The notes under the pieces: model-generated
Databases searched by the model: none
What the model saw: the letters and a program-made list of their open reading frames with translations, nothing else
Told to the model about the DNA's origin: nothing
DNA from: Candidatus Bipolaricaulota bacterium
GTDB lineage: Bacteria; Bipolaricaulota; Bipolaricaulia; UBA7950; UBA9294
Direction of reading: 5' to 3'
DNA length: 9,217 nt
Assembly (NCBI GenBank): GCA_021159105.1
Contig: JAGGSM010000025.1
Coordinates: forward strand, 1-9,217
Translations under genes and position numbers: made by a program
Shown: in pieces, positions 1 to 6,612 of the stretch
Position numbering within the stretch: the stretch's first letter is position 1
Layout of the letters: each line of letters opens with the position of its first letter

Positions 1-85
1 TCCCGAAACTGGCGACCATCTTCTTCGCCTCTTCCTCGATGTGCCTGTCCTTCACCCGAAACAGAAACCTGGGAAAACTTGGCAT
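1..85 (-). CDS. Unidentified protein, N-terminal fragment running off the window
   Basis: An open frame reads leftward off the window edge from tandem ATG codons at 88 and 85. The visible peptide, from the second ATG, begins MPSFPRFLFRVKDRHIEEEA and continues KKMVASFG, with no stop. A GGAGG Shine-Dalgarno (complement of 93-97) lies 7 bases before the ATG at 85 and 4 bases before the one at 88, so 85 is the better start. The fragment is charged and probably cytosolic; no signal peptide is apparent. It has too few residues to name a family. The gene is divergent from the DUF2164 gene and shares with it a 170-base intergenic region that contains an 18-base palindrome. Confidence 0.5.
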   Translation of the reverse strand, partial: MPSFPRFLFRVKDRHIEEEAKKMVASFG

Positions 86-130
86 CATACCACCTCCGAA
101 CCGTAAGTATACCTGGTAACGCCCCCTGTA

Positions 131-148
131 TCAGGACGTCCGTCCTGA
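131..148. repeat. 18-base near-perfect palindrome in the divergent intergenic region (operator candidate)
   Basis: The sequence TCAGGACGTCCGTCCTGA has two perfect 8-base inverted arms (131-138 and 141-148) around a 2-base centre. The loop is too short for a transcript hairpin, so a dimeric regulator site is more likely than a terminator. It lies upstream of a TATACT hexamer on the minus strand (111-106), where it would cover the -35 region of the partial left-edge gene. No cognate regulator is visible. Confidence 0.45.
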
Positions 149-181
149 CTCGACGATACCCTTACGTAGGTCCTTTCTCCG

Positions 182-209
182 TTGTGTTATCGCTGTCGCC
201 CCTTATACT
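182..209 (+). promoter_or_regulatory. Candidate sigma70-type promoter for the DUF2164 gene
   Basis: A TATACT hexamer at 204-209 matches the -10 consensus in 5 of 6 positions. TTGTGT at 182-187, 16 bases upstream, shares TTG with the -35 consensus. A start near 216 would give a leader of about 43 bases before the GTG at 259. A second TATACT lies at 218-223 but has no convincing -35. This rests on hexamer matches only. Confidence 0.35.
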
Positions 210-246
210 CGCATCAATATACTTCCGCCACGCCGTCGAATCCCTG

Positions 247-254
247 AAGGAGGG
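247..254 (+). promoter_or_regulatory. Shine-Dalgarno that fixes the DUF2164 start
   Basis: AAGGAGGG at 247-254 ends 4 bases before GTG at 259 (5 bases counted from the AAGGAGG core). It supports that GTG over any start further upstream, where the same frame is open but lacks domain similarity. Confidence 0.7.
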
Positions 255-258
255 TAAA

Positions 259-510
259 GTGACGATCAAGCTCTCAAATGAAAGGGAACAGCGCCTGATC
301 ACCTCGATCAAGCGCTTTTTCTCCGAGGTGATGGAACAGGAGATCGGTGACCTGAAGGCATCTTTATTCCTGAAGTACGCCCTGCAGGAGATCGGCCCCT
401 GCGTCTACAACAAAGCGGTCGGTGACGCCCAATCATCGATACAGAGCATGGTTTCAGAGATCGATTCCACTTGTTACGAGCCGGAATTCTTGTACTGGAA
501 AAAGAAGTAG
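259..510 (+). CDS. DUF2164 family small protein
   Basis: This 83-residue protein resembles DUF2164, a family of about 80-residue bacterial proteins of unknown function. Family-like features are the opening VTIKLSNEREQRLITSIKRF, the acidic EQEIGDLKA segment (27-34), the EIGPCVYNKAVGDAQ core (44-58) and the closing YEPEF. I assign the start to GTG at 259 because of the strong upstream Shine-Dalgarno and because the family begins here. The frame stays open back to 79, but that upstream stretch reads like translated intergenic DNA. It is soluble, with no signal peptide or membrane segment. It converges on xylB with only 34 bases between the two stops and is probably not functionally tied to the sugar operon. 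Confidence 0.8.
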   Translation: MTIKLSNEREQRLITSIKRFFSEVMEQEIGDLKASLFLKYALQEIGPCVYNKAVGDAQSSIQSMVSEIDSTCYEPEFLYWKKK

Positions 511-544
511 CGTCGATCTCACGGACTTCAGCGCGCTAAAACCA

Positions 545-2059
545 TCACTGCAGGTCGACATTCTCCCAAACGTGGCTCCTTCTCAGCGCCGGGTAGAGCA
601 ACGCGTACTTACGGTAGATCTTCTCGTACTGTTCGACGAGCTCCGGGACAGGGTGTTCCTGAACACCCCGTACCTTCACGGTGGAAGTGACCGCACCCTC
701 CACATCGGCGTACACTCCCGCCCCCACTCCAGCCAGGAGCGCCGCCCCGAACGCCGCGCCCTCATCCACGGCGAGCTGCTGCAGCGGTACATCGAGCACG
801 GCTGCCAGTATCTCCCGCCAGGTGGGGCTCTTTGCTCCTCCGCCAACGATACGAAGTGTGGGCGGTGCGACTCCGAGCGTCTTGATCCGTTCCCACGCAT
901 CCCGCATGGCGAAGGCCACCCCCTCCAACACGGCCCGTATCAGGTGATCTCTGTTATGAGCGAGGCTGAGGCCAATCCAAGCCCCGCGGGCTGAAGGATC
1001 CATGTGAGGGGTGCGTTCGCCGGAGAGATATGGAAGGAAGAATAGCCCCTCCGCTCCGGGAGCGATATGCCTCGCTGGTTCTATGAACGCATCGTAGGTG
1101 TCAGTCTCCGAGCGATAGCTCGATAGGATATCGCGTGCCCAGCGCAGGCTGCCGCCGGCGGAAAGGATCACTCCCATCAGGTGGTACGCACCAGGAACGG
1201 CGTGGCAGAAGGCGTGCAACGCGCCGCTTTGGTCGATGCGTGGCCTATCGGTGGGGGCGAAGATCACACCTGATGTGCCGAGCGAAAGGAGCCCTGTCCC
1301 CTCGTGGACAACACCACAGCCGATAGCGGCGGCAGCGTTATCCCCAGCGCCGGCAACGATCACCGTCTCCTCGGTAAGCCCAGTGATCCGTGCTCCTTCT
1401 GAGCTCACGTGCCCCGTCACCTGCGGCCCCTCGTAGACATCCGGGAGCCACTCCTTCGGTATGGCGAGCGTCGACAGTATCTCATCTGACCAGTCCCGTT
1501 GCGCAAGATCGAGAAGGAGTGTTCCCGCTGCATCGGAAGCATCGGTGGCAAGCTCACCGCTCAGGCGGTAGCGAATGTAGTCCTTGGGCAGGAGAATGTG
1601 TCGCACCTTGCTGTAGTTCTCCGGTTCGTGCTCTGCAAGCCAGAGGATCTTCGGTCCCTGAAACCCGACGAGAGCTGGGTTCCCCGTGATCTCCCGCAGG
1701 CGTTCCTCTCCAACGAGCTCGACGATCTCAGCGCACTCTTTTGCGCTGCGCGCATCGTTCCACAGGATCGCCGGGCGAATGACCTCTCCCCCTGCATCGA
1801 GAAACACGGCCCCGTGCATCTGTCCGGTCAGGCCCAAGGACAGGATGCTCTCCGGTTCCACACCAGACCTAGCGAGCAGGGTGAGGATGCTCGTGACTGT
1901 CGCTTCCCACCATTCCTCTGGATCCTGCTCGCTCCACCCTGGCCGTGGGGTGGATAGAGCAAGTGGAGTTGATGCCGAGCCGACCAATCCGCCAGCTGCA
2001 TCGATCAATACCGCCTTCACCGCGGTTGTAGAGACGTCGATCCCGAGCAGGTGCTCCAT
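545..2059 (-). CDS. xylB: Xylulokinase (FGGY carbohydrate kinase)
   Basis: It phosphorylates D-xylulose with ATP to D-xylulose 5-phosphate in the cytosol, feeding the pentose phosphate pathway. The 504 residues match the usual FGGY length (about 480-510). The N-terminal actin-like domain opens with GIDVSTTAVKA (6-16, Asp8). GLTGQMHG (77-83) and LWNDARS (99-105) are typical of xylulokinases. The expected catalytic base is Asp240 in GAGDNAAAAIG. The C-terminal domain carries LSLGTSG (258-264), FLPYLSGERTPH (341-352) and the nucleotide-site glycines IVGGGAKS (404-411). The ATG at 2059 lies 5 bases after the xylA stop with only a weak Shine-Dalgarno, so translational coupling is likely. It is the last gene of the operon; no clear hairpin terminator follows. 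Other FGGY kinases are possible, but pairing with xylA and the motif set favour XylB. Confidence 0.94.
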   Translation of the reverse strand: MEHLLGIDVSTTAVKAVLIDAAGGLVGSASTPLALSTPRPGWSEQDPEEWWEATVTSILTLLARSGVEPESILSLGLTGQMHGAVFLDAGGEVIRPAILWNDARSAKECAEIVELVGEERLREITGNPALVGFQGPKILWLAEHEPENYSKVRHILLPKDYIRYRLSGELATDASDAAGTLLLDLAQRDWSDEILSTLAIPKEWLPDVYEGPQVTGHVSSEGARITGLTEETVIVAGAGDNAAAAIGCGVVHEGTGLLSLGTSGVIFAPTDRPRIDQSGALHAFCHAVPGAYHLMGVILSAGGSLRWARDILSSYRSETDTYDAFIEPARHIAPGAEGLFFLPYLSGERTPHMDPSARGAWIGLSLAHNRDHLIRAVLEGVAFAMRDAWERIKTLGVAPPTLRIVGGGAKSPTWREILAAVLDVPLQQLAVDEGAAFGAALLAGVGAGVYADVEGAVTSTVKVRGVQEHPVPELVEQYEKIYRKYALLYPALRRSHVWENVDLQ

Positions 2060-2064
2060 AGCTA

Positions 2065-3231
2065 CTAGCCCACTCCCAGAAGGAGTTCGATCAGTAGCTG
2101 GTCCAGCTCTTCATAAGGTAGGCCCTTCTTTCCCATTGCCACGCGGTCGAATTGATATGCCTTCAGCTCTTGTGCGCTCTCCGGCGAATACACTCCAGTG
2201 TAGAAGGGCAGCGAACCACCATCCTCACGGATGCGAGCGAGGAGCTCCTGTATGCGTTGGTCTTCGTTGAACTGCTCGGCCTTCTCCTTGAGGATCAGAT
2301 AGGTGCGGATGCATCCGCGGGCGAATGCCTTGACGTCGCTGAGGTCAGCTGTCCGGTAGGCGTGAGCGTCGAAGTGCCTCGATCCCTGGTAGCCCACATC
2401 CTCCAGGAACTTGACGAGGAAGAACGACTGCTTGATGGAGTGGCTTCCAAAGCGGAGGTCTTGGTCGTAGCGGGCACCGTTCTGATCGTTTAGGTCAAGG
2501 TGGAACAGCTTCCCCGCGTCCCACGCCTGCGCGATGGCGTGCATGTAGTTGAGGCCAGCCATGTGCTCGTGTGCCACCTCCGGGTTGACCCCGACCATCT
2601 CCGAGTGTTCGAGCGTCTCGATGAAGGCGAGCATCGCTCCGGTAGTCGGCAGGTACAGGTCGGCGCGGGGCTCGTTCGGCTTTGCTTCCAGTGCAAATTT
2701 GAACCCGTAGCCCTGATCGATGCTGTACTCGCACAGGTAGTTCAGCGCCTCGCGGTACCATTTCATCGCGTCGAGCGGATTCTTCCCCGCGTCGCTTTCG
2801 ATCCCTTCGCGCCCGCCCCAGAACACGTACACCTTTGCTCCCAGCTCTGCGCCGAGGTCCATTCCGCGCATCGCCTTCTGCAGCGCGTAGGCGCGGACCT
2901 TCTGGTTGCTGCTCGTGAACGCCCCATCTCGAAAGACAGGATCGGTGAACAGATCGGTCGTTGCCATCGGCACGACCAGCCCTGTCTCCTTCAGCGCCGC
3001 TTTGAAATCAGAGACGATGCGGTCTCGCTCGCTCTGTGTGGCGTCGATGGGGACGAGGTTGTTGTCGTGAAAGTTCACCCCGTACGCTCCCACTTCAGCG
3101 AGCAGGTGCACGATCTCCGTCGGGGTCAACTGTTGGCGCACCGGATCTCCAAACGAGTCCTTTCCCGTATTCCCCACGGTCCACAGGCCGAATGTAAACT
3201 TGTCCTCCGGTCTTGCTTCGTACTGGCTCAT
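2065..3231 (-). CDS. xylA: Xylose isomerase, class I (short form)
   Basis: It interconverts D-xylose and D-xylulose in the cytosol with two divalent metals. At 388 residues it is the short Streptomyces/Thermus-type enzyme, beginning with the family-typical KFTFGLWTVGN (11-21). By homology to the Streptomyces enzyme, substrate-site residues are present: Trp17, Phe27, His55, Phe95, Trp138. Metal and catalytic residues are also intact: Glu182 and Lys184 (ALEAKPNEPR), Glu218 and His221 (NPEVAHEHMAG), Asp246, Asp256 and Asp258 (YDQDLRF), Asp288 (RHFDAH). The exception is the His-Asp pair: the usual HDxD reads HDNN (55-58), so the Asp that holds the catalytic His is Asn58. The start is ATG at 3231, with AAGGAG overlapping the stop codon of the upstream oxidoreductase (12-base gap). 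It is followed 5 bases later by xylB. Confidence 0.96.
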   Translation of the reverse strand: MSQYEARPEDKFTFGLWTVGNTGKDSFGDPVRQQLTPTEIVHLLAEVGAYGVNFHDNNLVPIDATQSERDRIVSDFKAALKETGLVVPMATTDLFTDPVFRDGAFTSSNQKVRAYALQKAMRGMDLGAELGAKVYVFWGGREGIESDAGKNPLDAMKWYREALNYLCEYSIDQGYGFKFALEAKPNEPRADLYLPTTGAMLAFIETLEHSEMVGVNPEVAHEHMAGLNYMHAIAQAWDAGKLFHLDLNDQNGARYDQDLRFGSHSIKQSFFLVKFLEDVGYQGSRHFDAHAYRTADLSDVKAFARGCIRTYLILKEKAEQFNEDQRIQELLARIREDGGSLPFYTGVYSPESAQELKAYQFDRVAMGKKGLPYEELDQLLIELLLGVG

Positions 3232-3243
3232 TTTTCTTGCTCC

Positions 3244-4449
3244 TTATGCCTCGTAGATGATCTTCTGCTCGCTGTGAGTCTCTGCCGATGCGAGGATAGC
3301 GTCGCAGATCACCGCGGCCTTGTACCCGTCCTCGAATGTTGCCCCGTAAGGCTCAACGCTCTCATCCTTTACGATGGCAGAGAGGAAATGATTGATCTCA
3401 TGGATGTGCGCGTGCTCCCAGCCGAGGACATGCCCGTGTGGCCACCACACACTGTAGAAGGGGTGATCGCTCTCTGTTACAAGCACCTCGCGGAACCCGT
3501 GCAACTGCGGATTTGCCTCCTCGCGCAAGTAGACTTGCAATGAATTCAGTTTCTCCAGATCGAAGGCAAGCGAGCCCTTTGATCCGTTTATCTCGAAGGT
3601 CATGTGGTTCTTTCGCCCCGAACAGAAGCGCGATGCTTCCAGTGTTCCCACAGCTCCATTGCTGAAGCGGACGATGGCCTCGAAGGCATCGTCGACATCG
3701 ACCTTGACAGTCCCCTTTCCGTCCGGAGATGGGCGCTCTGGAATGAACGTCCTCGTGGTGGCGGATATCGCCTCTGGCTCACCGACCAGGAAGCGCCCGA
3801 GATCGATGATGTGCGCTCCGAGGTCCCCGAGCGCGCCGCTCCCGGAGACCCCCTTGTTCAGCCGCCACACCTGCGGAAAATCGGCGTCCATGATCCACTC
3901 CTGCTGATAGCTGGCGCGGAAGTGATAGATCTCTCCTATCTCTCCAGCATCGAGCATCTCCTTTGCCAGGCGTATCGCCGGTACGAAGCGGTAGCTGAAC
4001 CCGCACATGTGCTTCACTTCGGCGGCCTTGACCGCGTCCCACATGCGCTTTGCCTCCTGCGCGTTGCGGGCAAGCGGCTTCTCGCAGAGCACGTGCTTGC
4101 CGGCCTTGGCCGCAGCGATGCACGGCTCGGCATGCAGATTGTTCGGTCCGACGTTGTCGAAGACCTCAACCTGAGGATCACTCACGAGTTCTTTCCAATC
4201 AGTCGTGTAATGATCGTATCCGTAGCGCGCTGCTGCCTCCCGCACTCCCTCTTCGCGTGAGCCGCAAACGCTGACCAGCTCTGGGATCACCGTTGGAGGC
4301 CAATAGATGTAGGGAATCTTCTTCAGCGCGTTCGTATGTGCCTTCCCCATGAACGCGTAGCCGAGGAGGCCGACACCGATCCTTCTTGCTGTGCTTGCAT
4401 CCGCGCCCGTTACTCTGCCAAGACCGACGAAACCCACTTCCTTGTCCAT
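3244..4449 (-). CDS. Gfo/Idh/MocA family NAD(P)-dependent oxidoreductase
   Basis: This 401-residue protein is probably a cytosolic sugar or sugar-derivative dehydrogenase. The N-terminal Rossmann fold has IGVGLLGYAFMGKAH (24-38). The family-defining EKP is at 123-125 in HVLCEKPLA, where Lys124 is the usual catalytic lysine. The C-terminal alpha/beta domain carries GDLGAHIIDLGRF (208-220); Asp209, His213 and Asp216 fit the DxGxHxxD active-site motif. The ATG at 4449 has a strong AGGAGG 7 bases upstream. It gives about 22 residues before the Rossmann strand, which is longer than usual and itself contains a VGFVGLG segment. The start overlaps the open frame of the isomerase/epimerase gene. Such enzymes often pair with TIM-barrel isomerase-like partners in inositol or keto-glycoside pathways. 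Its substrate cannot be read from the sequence. Confidence 0.92.
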   Translation of the reverse strand: MDKEVGFVGLGRVTGADASTARRIGVGLLGYAFMGKAHTNALKKIPYIYWPPTVIPELVSVCGSREEGVREAAARYGYDHYTTDWKELVSDPQVEVFDNVGPNNLHAEPCIAAAKAGKHVLCEKPLARNAQEAKRMWDAVKAAEVKHMCGFSYRFVPAIRLAKEMLDAGEIGEIYHFRASYQQEWIMDADFPQVWRLNKGVSGSGALGDLGAHIIDLGRFLVGEPEAISATTRTFIPERPSPDGKGTVKVDVDDAFEAIVRFSNGAVGTLEASRFCSGRKNHMTFEINGSKGSLAFDLEKLNSLQVYLREEANPQLHGFREVLVTESDHPFYSVWWPHGHVLGWEHAHIHEINHFLSAIVKDESVEPYGATFEDGYKAAVICDAILASAETHSEQKIIYEA

Positions 4450-5467
4450 TGTCTGCCCTCCTTTCTCGCTGTGCAGCTAGTCCTTCATTCGCATCGTCGA
4501 ACGCCACTTGCGACACCGGAAAATCGATGCTGCGGCAGTATTCCAACGCTTCCTGTGCCCCGTACTCCCGATCCATCCCCGAATCCTCCCACTCTACGGA
4601 GAGGGGGCCCGAGTACCCCATCGCGTTCAGCTCACGGATGATCTCCTCGAACTCGACGTCGCCGTGTCCGAGCGAGCGGAAGTTCCAACCGCGACGGACA
4701 TCTCCGAATGGAAGGTGCGACCCGAGAAGACCGGCCTTTCCATCGAGCGTTACTGCGACGTCCTTCATGTGCACGTGGTAGACGTGCTGTGCGAAGTCGC
4801 GCAGAAAGACGTGCGGCGTTATCCCCTGCCATAACAGGTGGCTGGGGTCGAAGTTGAGTCCCAGTGTCTGGCGGTGATCGAACGCTTCTAACAGGCGCTG
4901 CGTGGTGTAGTAGTCGAACGCGATTTCAGTTGGATGAACCTCCAGGGCGAACTGGACGCCGTTCCTATCGAATTCGTCGAGGATCGGCGTCCACAGCTTC
5001 ACGACTCTTTCGAACGCCTCATCGATCATCTGCTCCGTCGTCTGCGGGAAGGAGTAGAAGTACTTCCAGATCGGAGATCCCATGAATCCGGTCACTACCG
5101 AACAACCCATCCGCGCGGCCGCCTGCGCGGTGAGTAGCATCTGCTCTATCGCCCATTCACGGATCTCGTTTGGCTTTCCCGCCAGGTTCTTCGGTGCGAA
5201 GTTGTCCAAGCGGGGATCGTAGAGGTCCCCGACGCATTGGCCAGCAAGGTGTGCCCCGAGGGCCCAGGTCTGAAGGTCGTTTTCTTCCAGCACTTCCTTC
5301 TTTTTCTCAATGTACGCATCGTCTCTTGCGGCCTGAGCCACGTCCATGTGGTCTCCCCAACAAGCGATCTCCAGCCCGTCGTAGCCCATCTGTCCTGCCT
5401 TTTCGCAGATCTGCTCGAAGCTCAGATCCGCCCATTGTCCGGTGAATAGCGTGATCGGTCTTGCCAT
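4199..5467 (-). CDS. Sugar phosphate isomerase/epimerase-like TIM-barrel protein, with suspect C-terminal run-on
   Basis: This member of the xylose-isomerase-like TIM-barrel superfamily (PF01261; relatives include IolE, IolI and ketose 3-epimerases) starts MARPITLFTGQWADLSFEQI. The expected metal ligands are Glu177 (ALEVHPTE), Asp208 (NFDPSH), His233 (HVHMKD) and Glu292 (SVEWED). GLEIACWGDH (31-40) and GHGDVEFEEI (267-276) are also typical. The ATG at 5467 has AAGGAGGG 7 bases upstream. Recognisable domain sequence ends near residue 325 (FPVSQVAFDDA). Residues 340-422 lie inside the next gene in another frame and are Arg/Ser/Gly-rich, as expected of non-coding-frame translation. Stops in the two other frames at 4487-4485 and 4479-4477 would give the usual length of about 327-331 residues if one base were gained or lost. 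The enzyme probably works with the downstream oxidoreductase; its substrate is unknown. Confidence 0.85.
   Translation of the reverse strand: MARPITLFTGQWADLSFEQICEKAGQMGYDGLEIACWGDHMDVAQAARDDAYIEKKKEVLEENDLQTWALGAHLAGQCVGDLYDPRLDNFAPKNLAGKPNEIREWAIEQMLLTAQAAARMGCSVVTGFMGSPIWKYFYSFPQTTEQMIDEAFERVVKLWTPILDEFDRNGVQFALEVHPTEIAFDYYTTQRLLEAFDHRQTLGLNFDPSHLLWQGITPHVFLRDFAQHVYHVHMKDVAVTLDGKAGLLGSHLPFGDVRRGWNFRSLGHGDVEFEEIIRELNAMGYSGPLSVEWEDSGMDREYGAQEALEYCRSIDFPVSQVAFDDANEGLAAQRERRADNGQGSGFRRSWQSNGRGCKHSKKDRCRPPRLRVHGEGTYERAEEDSLHLLASNGDPRAGQRLRLTRRGSAGGSSALRIRSLHD
4456..4464 (-). promoter_or_regulatory. Strong Shine-Dalgarno supporting the oxidoreductase start
   Basis: On the minus strand AAAGGAGGG occupies 4464-4456, and its AGGAGG core ends 7 bases before the ATG at 4449. 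It lies inside the open frame of the isomerase/epimerase but just after that gene's expected end. This fits an ancestral layout of stop, ribosome site, then start. Confidence 0.7.
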
Positions 5468-5501
5468 CTATTTTCCCTCCTTCTCCTGTCTCCGTTTGCT
5501 G

Positions 5502-6560
5502 TCAAGTCATCCTCGTTTTGGCCCTTGGTGGTGCGCACGATTCTCTGATCTTCAGTTGGCAGTTCAGGTGTACGGCCCTGGACTCCGATGTTCTCTCCTG
5601 CATGCGGGAAACGAGGAGATCACACGCCTTGTATCCCATCTCGTAGCTCTGTTGCCCAACGGAGGTGATGCTGGGATTGAAGCTTGCTGCCCACTCTGGG
5701 TCATCGAACCCGACCAGAGAGAGATCCTTCGGACACGCAACCTTGTGCGTCTTCATGTAGCGCAGGACGCCGAGGGTCATCAGGTTGTTAGTGGCGAAGA
5801 TCGCCGTTGCCTGCGCTGGACCCTCCACCAGGTACTTGGCCGCCTCCGCTGCCCCCTCAATTTCGAGTCCCGCTTGTTGCACGAGTTCCGAGATGGCAGA
5901 GAGGCCATGTTCCTTGAGAGCCCGCTCCCAGCCGATTCTTCGATCATCGAAGCTCCTGATCCCCTCAAGCTCCATTATCAGACCTATCCGCTTGTGTCCC
6001 AGGTCCAGAAGGTACTTCGTTGCCTTGTACGCTCCATCGATGTTGTCCGAGTAGACCTGGTCTATGGACAGCTTCTCCATCGGACGATCGATTACAACCA
6101 GCGGGATCTCCTTCTTGATGAGTGAGAGCAGTGATCCCTCCGCAGCCATGGAGGGAGCGATGATGAACCCATCGACCCTGCGATCGATCATCAGCGAAAC
6201 GTAGAAACTCTCCGTTTGTGGATCCTCATCCGTGTTACAGAGAATCAGGCTGTAACCATGTTCCTTGGCTGAGTCCTCCGCTCCGCGCACTACCTCAGGG
6301 AAGAACGGGTTGACGATATCTGAGACGAGAACGGCTATCGTCTGCGTCCTCCCGCGCCTCAGGCTCTGAGCCAATTGATGCGGCCGGTAGTCCAATTCCT
6401 CGATGGCCCGATTGACCCGTCTTGCCAGCTCGTCACTGACGAAGCGAGTCTTGTTGATCACGTGAGATACTGTGGTGATGGACACGCCAGCGCGTTCCGC
6501 CACTTCCTTCATCGTGATCATTCTATTCCCGTTAGGTCTCTTCCTCTGTTGGGCTGACAT
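5502..6560 (-). CDS. LacI-family transcriptional regulator, probable sugar-responsive repressor of this operon
   Basis: This 352-residue regulator has an N-terminal lambda-repressor-like HTH, from MITMKEVAERAGVSITTVSH (14-33) to a hinge helix QLAQSLRRGRT (62-72). A periplasmic-binding-protein-like sensor follows from IAVLVSDIVNPFF. The core HTH segment TTVSHVINKTRFVS is close to that of PurR. I chose ATG at 6560 because GAGGAG (6576-6571) sits 10 bases upstream. GTG at 6569 would be too close to that site. ATG at 6521, where the family's conserved region begins, has only a weak GGGA. The result is a 13-residue basic extension before the HTH. The gene lies in the operon, 52 bases after the permease and 34 bases before the isomerase/epimerase, so it is probably co-transcribed with its targets. 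The effector is inferred to be xylose or a related sugar. Confidence 0.92.
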   Translation of the reverse strand: MSAQQRKRPNGNRMITMKEVAERAGVSITTVSHVINKTRFVSDELARRVNRAIEELDYRPHQLAQSLRRGRTQTIAVLVSDIVNPFFPEVVRGAEDSAKEHGYSLILCNTDEDPQTESFYVSLMIDRRVDGFIIAPSMAAEGSLLSLIKKEIPLVVIDRPMEKLSIDQVYSDNIDGAYKATKYLLDLGHKRIGLIMELEGIRSFDDRRIGWERALKEHGLSAISELVQQAGLEIEGAAEAAKYLVEGPAQATAIFATNNLMTLGVLRYMKTHKVACPKDLSLVGFDDPEWAASFNPSITSVGQQSYEMGYKACDLLVSRMQERTSESRAVHLNCQLKIRESCAPPRAKTRMT

Positions 6561-6570
6561 GCCAGCCACT

Positions 6571-6576
6571 CTCCTC
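6571..6576 (-). promoter_or_regulatory. Shine-Dalgarno deciding the LacI-family start
   Basis: GAGGAG on the minus strand ends 10 bases before ATG at 6560 but only one base before the alternative GTG at 6569, so the ATG is preferred. Confidence 0.55.
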
Positions 6577-6612
6577 TTCTGTCAACGGTTTTCGAAGCCT
6601 TGCCAGTAACAA

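Noticed and set aside
79..258. Upstream extension of the DUF2164 frame to an ATG at 79
   Set aside because: The added 60 residues have no family similarity, overlap the start of the divergent gene and the promoter candidates, and the ATG at 79 has no good ribosome site, unlike GTG at 259.
530..537. AGCGCGCT palindrome between the converging DUF2164 and xylB stops, considered as a terminator
   Set aside because: It is only 8 bases with no loop and no proper T-tract on either strand. No convincing terminator is seen in the 34-base gap.
2500..3543. A 347-codon open frame on the plus strand opposite xylA and the oxidoreductase
   Set aside because: It lies fully antisense to two clear enzyme genes, has no recognisable domain, and its openness follows from the codon bias of the opposite strand. 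Other long antisense frames (5442-6125, 7905-8594, 1686-2270, 3604-4260) are rejected for the same reason.
6561..6612. TTGACA on the minus strand before the LacI-family gene, considered as a -35 for a separate promoter
   Set aside because: The matching -10 would fall inside the coding region and no suitable hexamer is present. Co-transcription from upstream is simpler.
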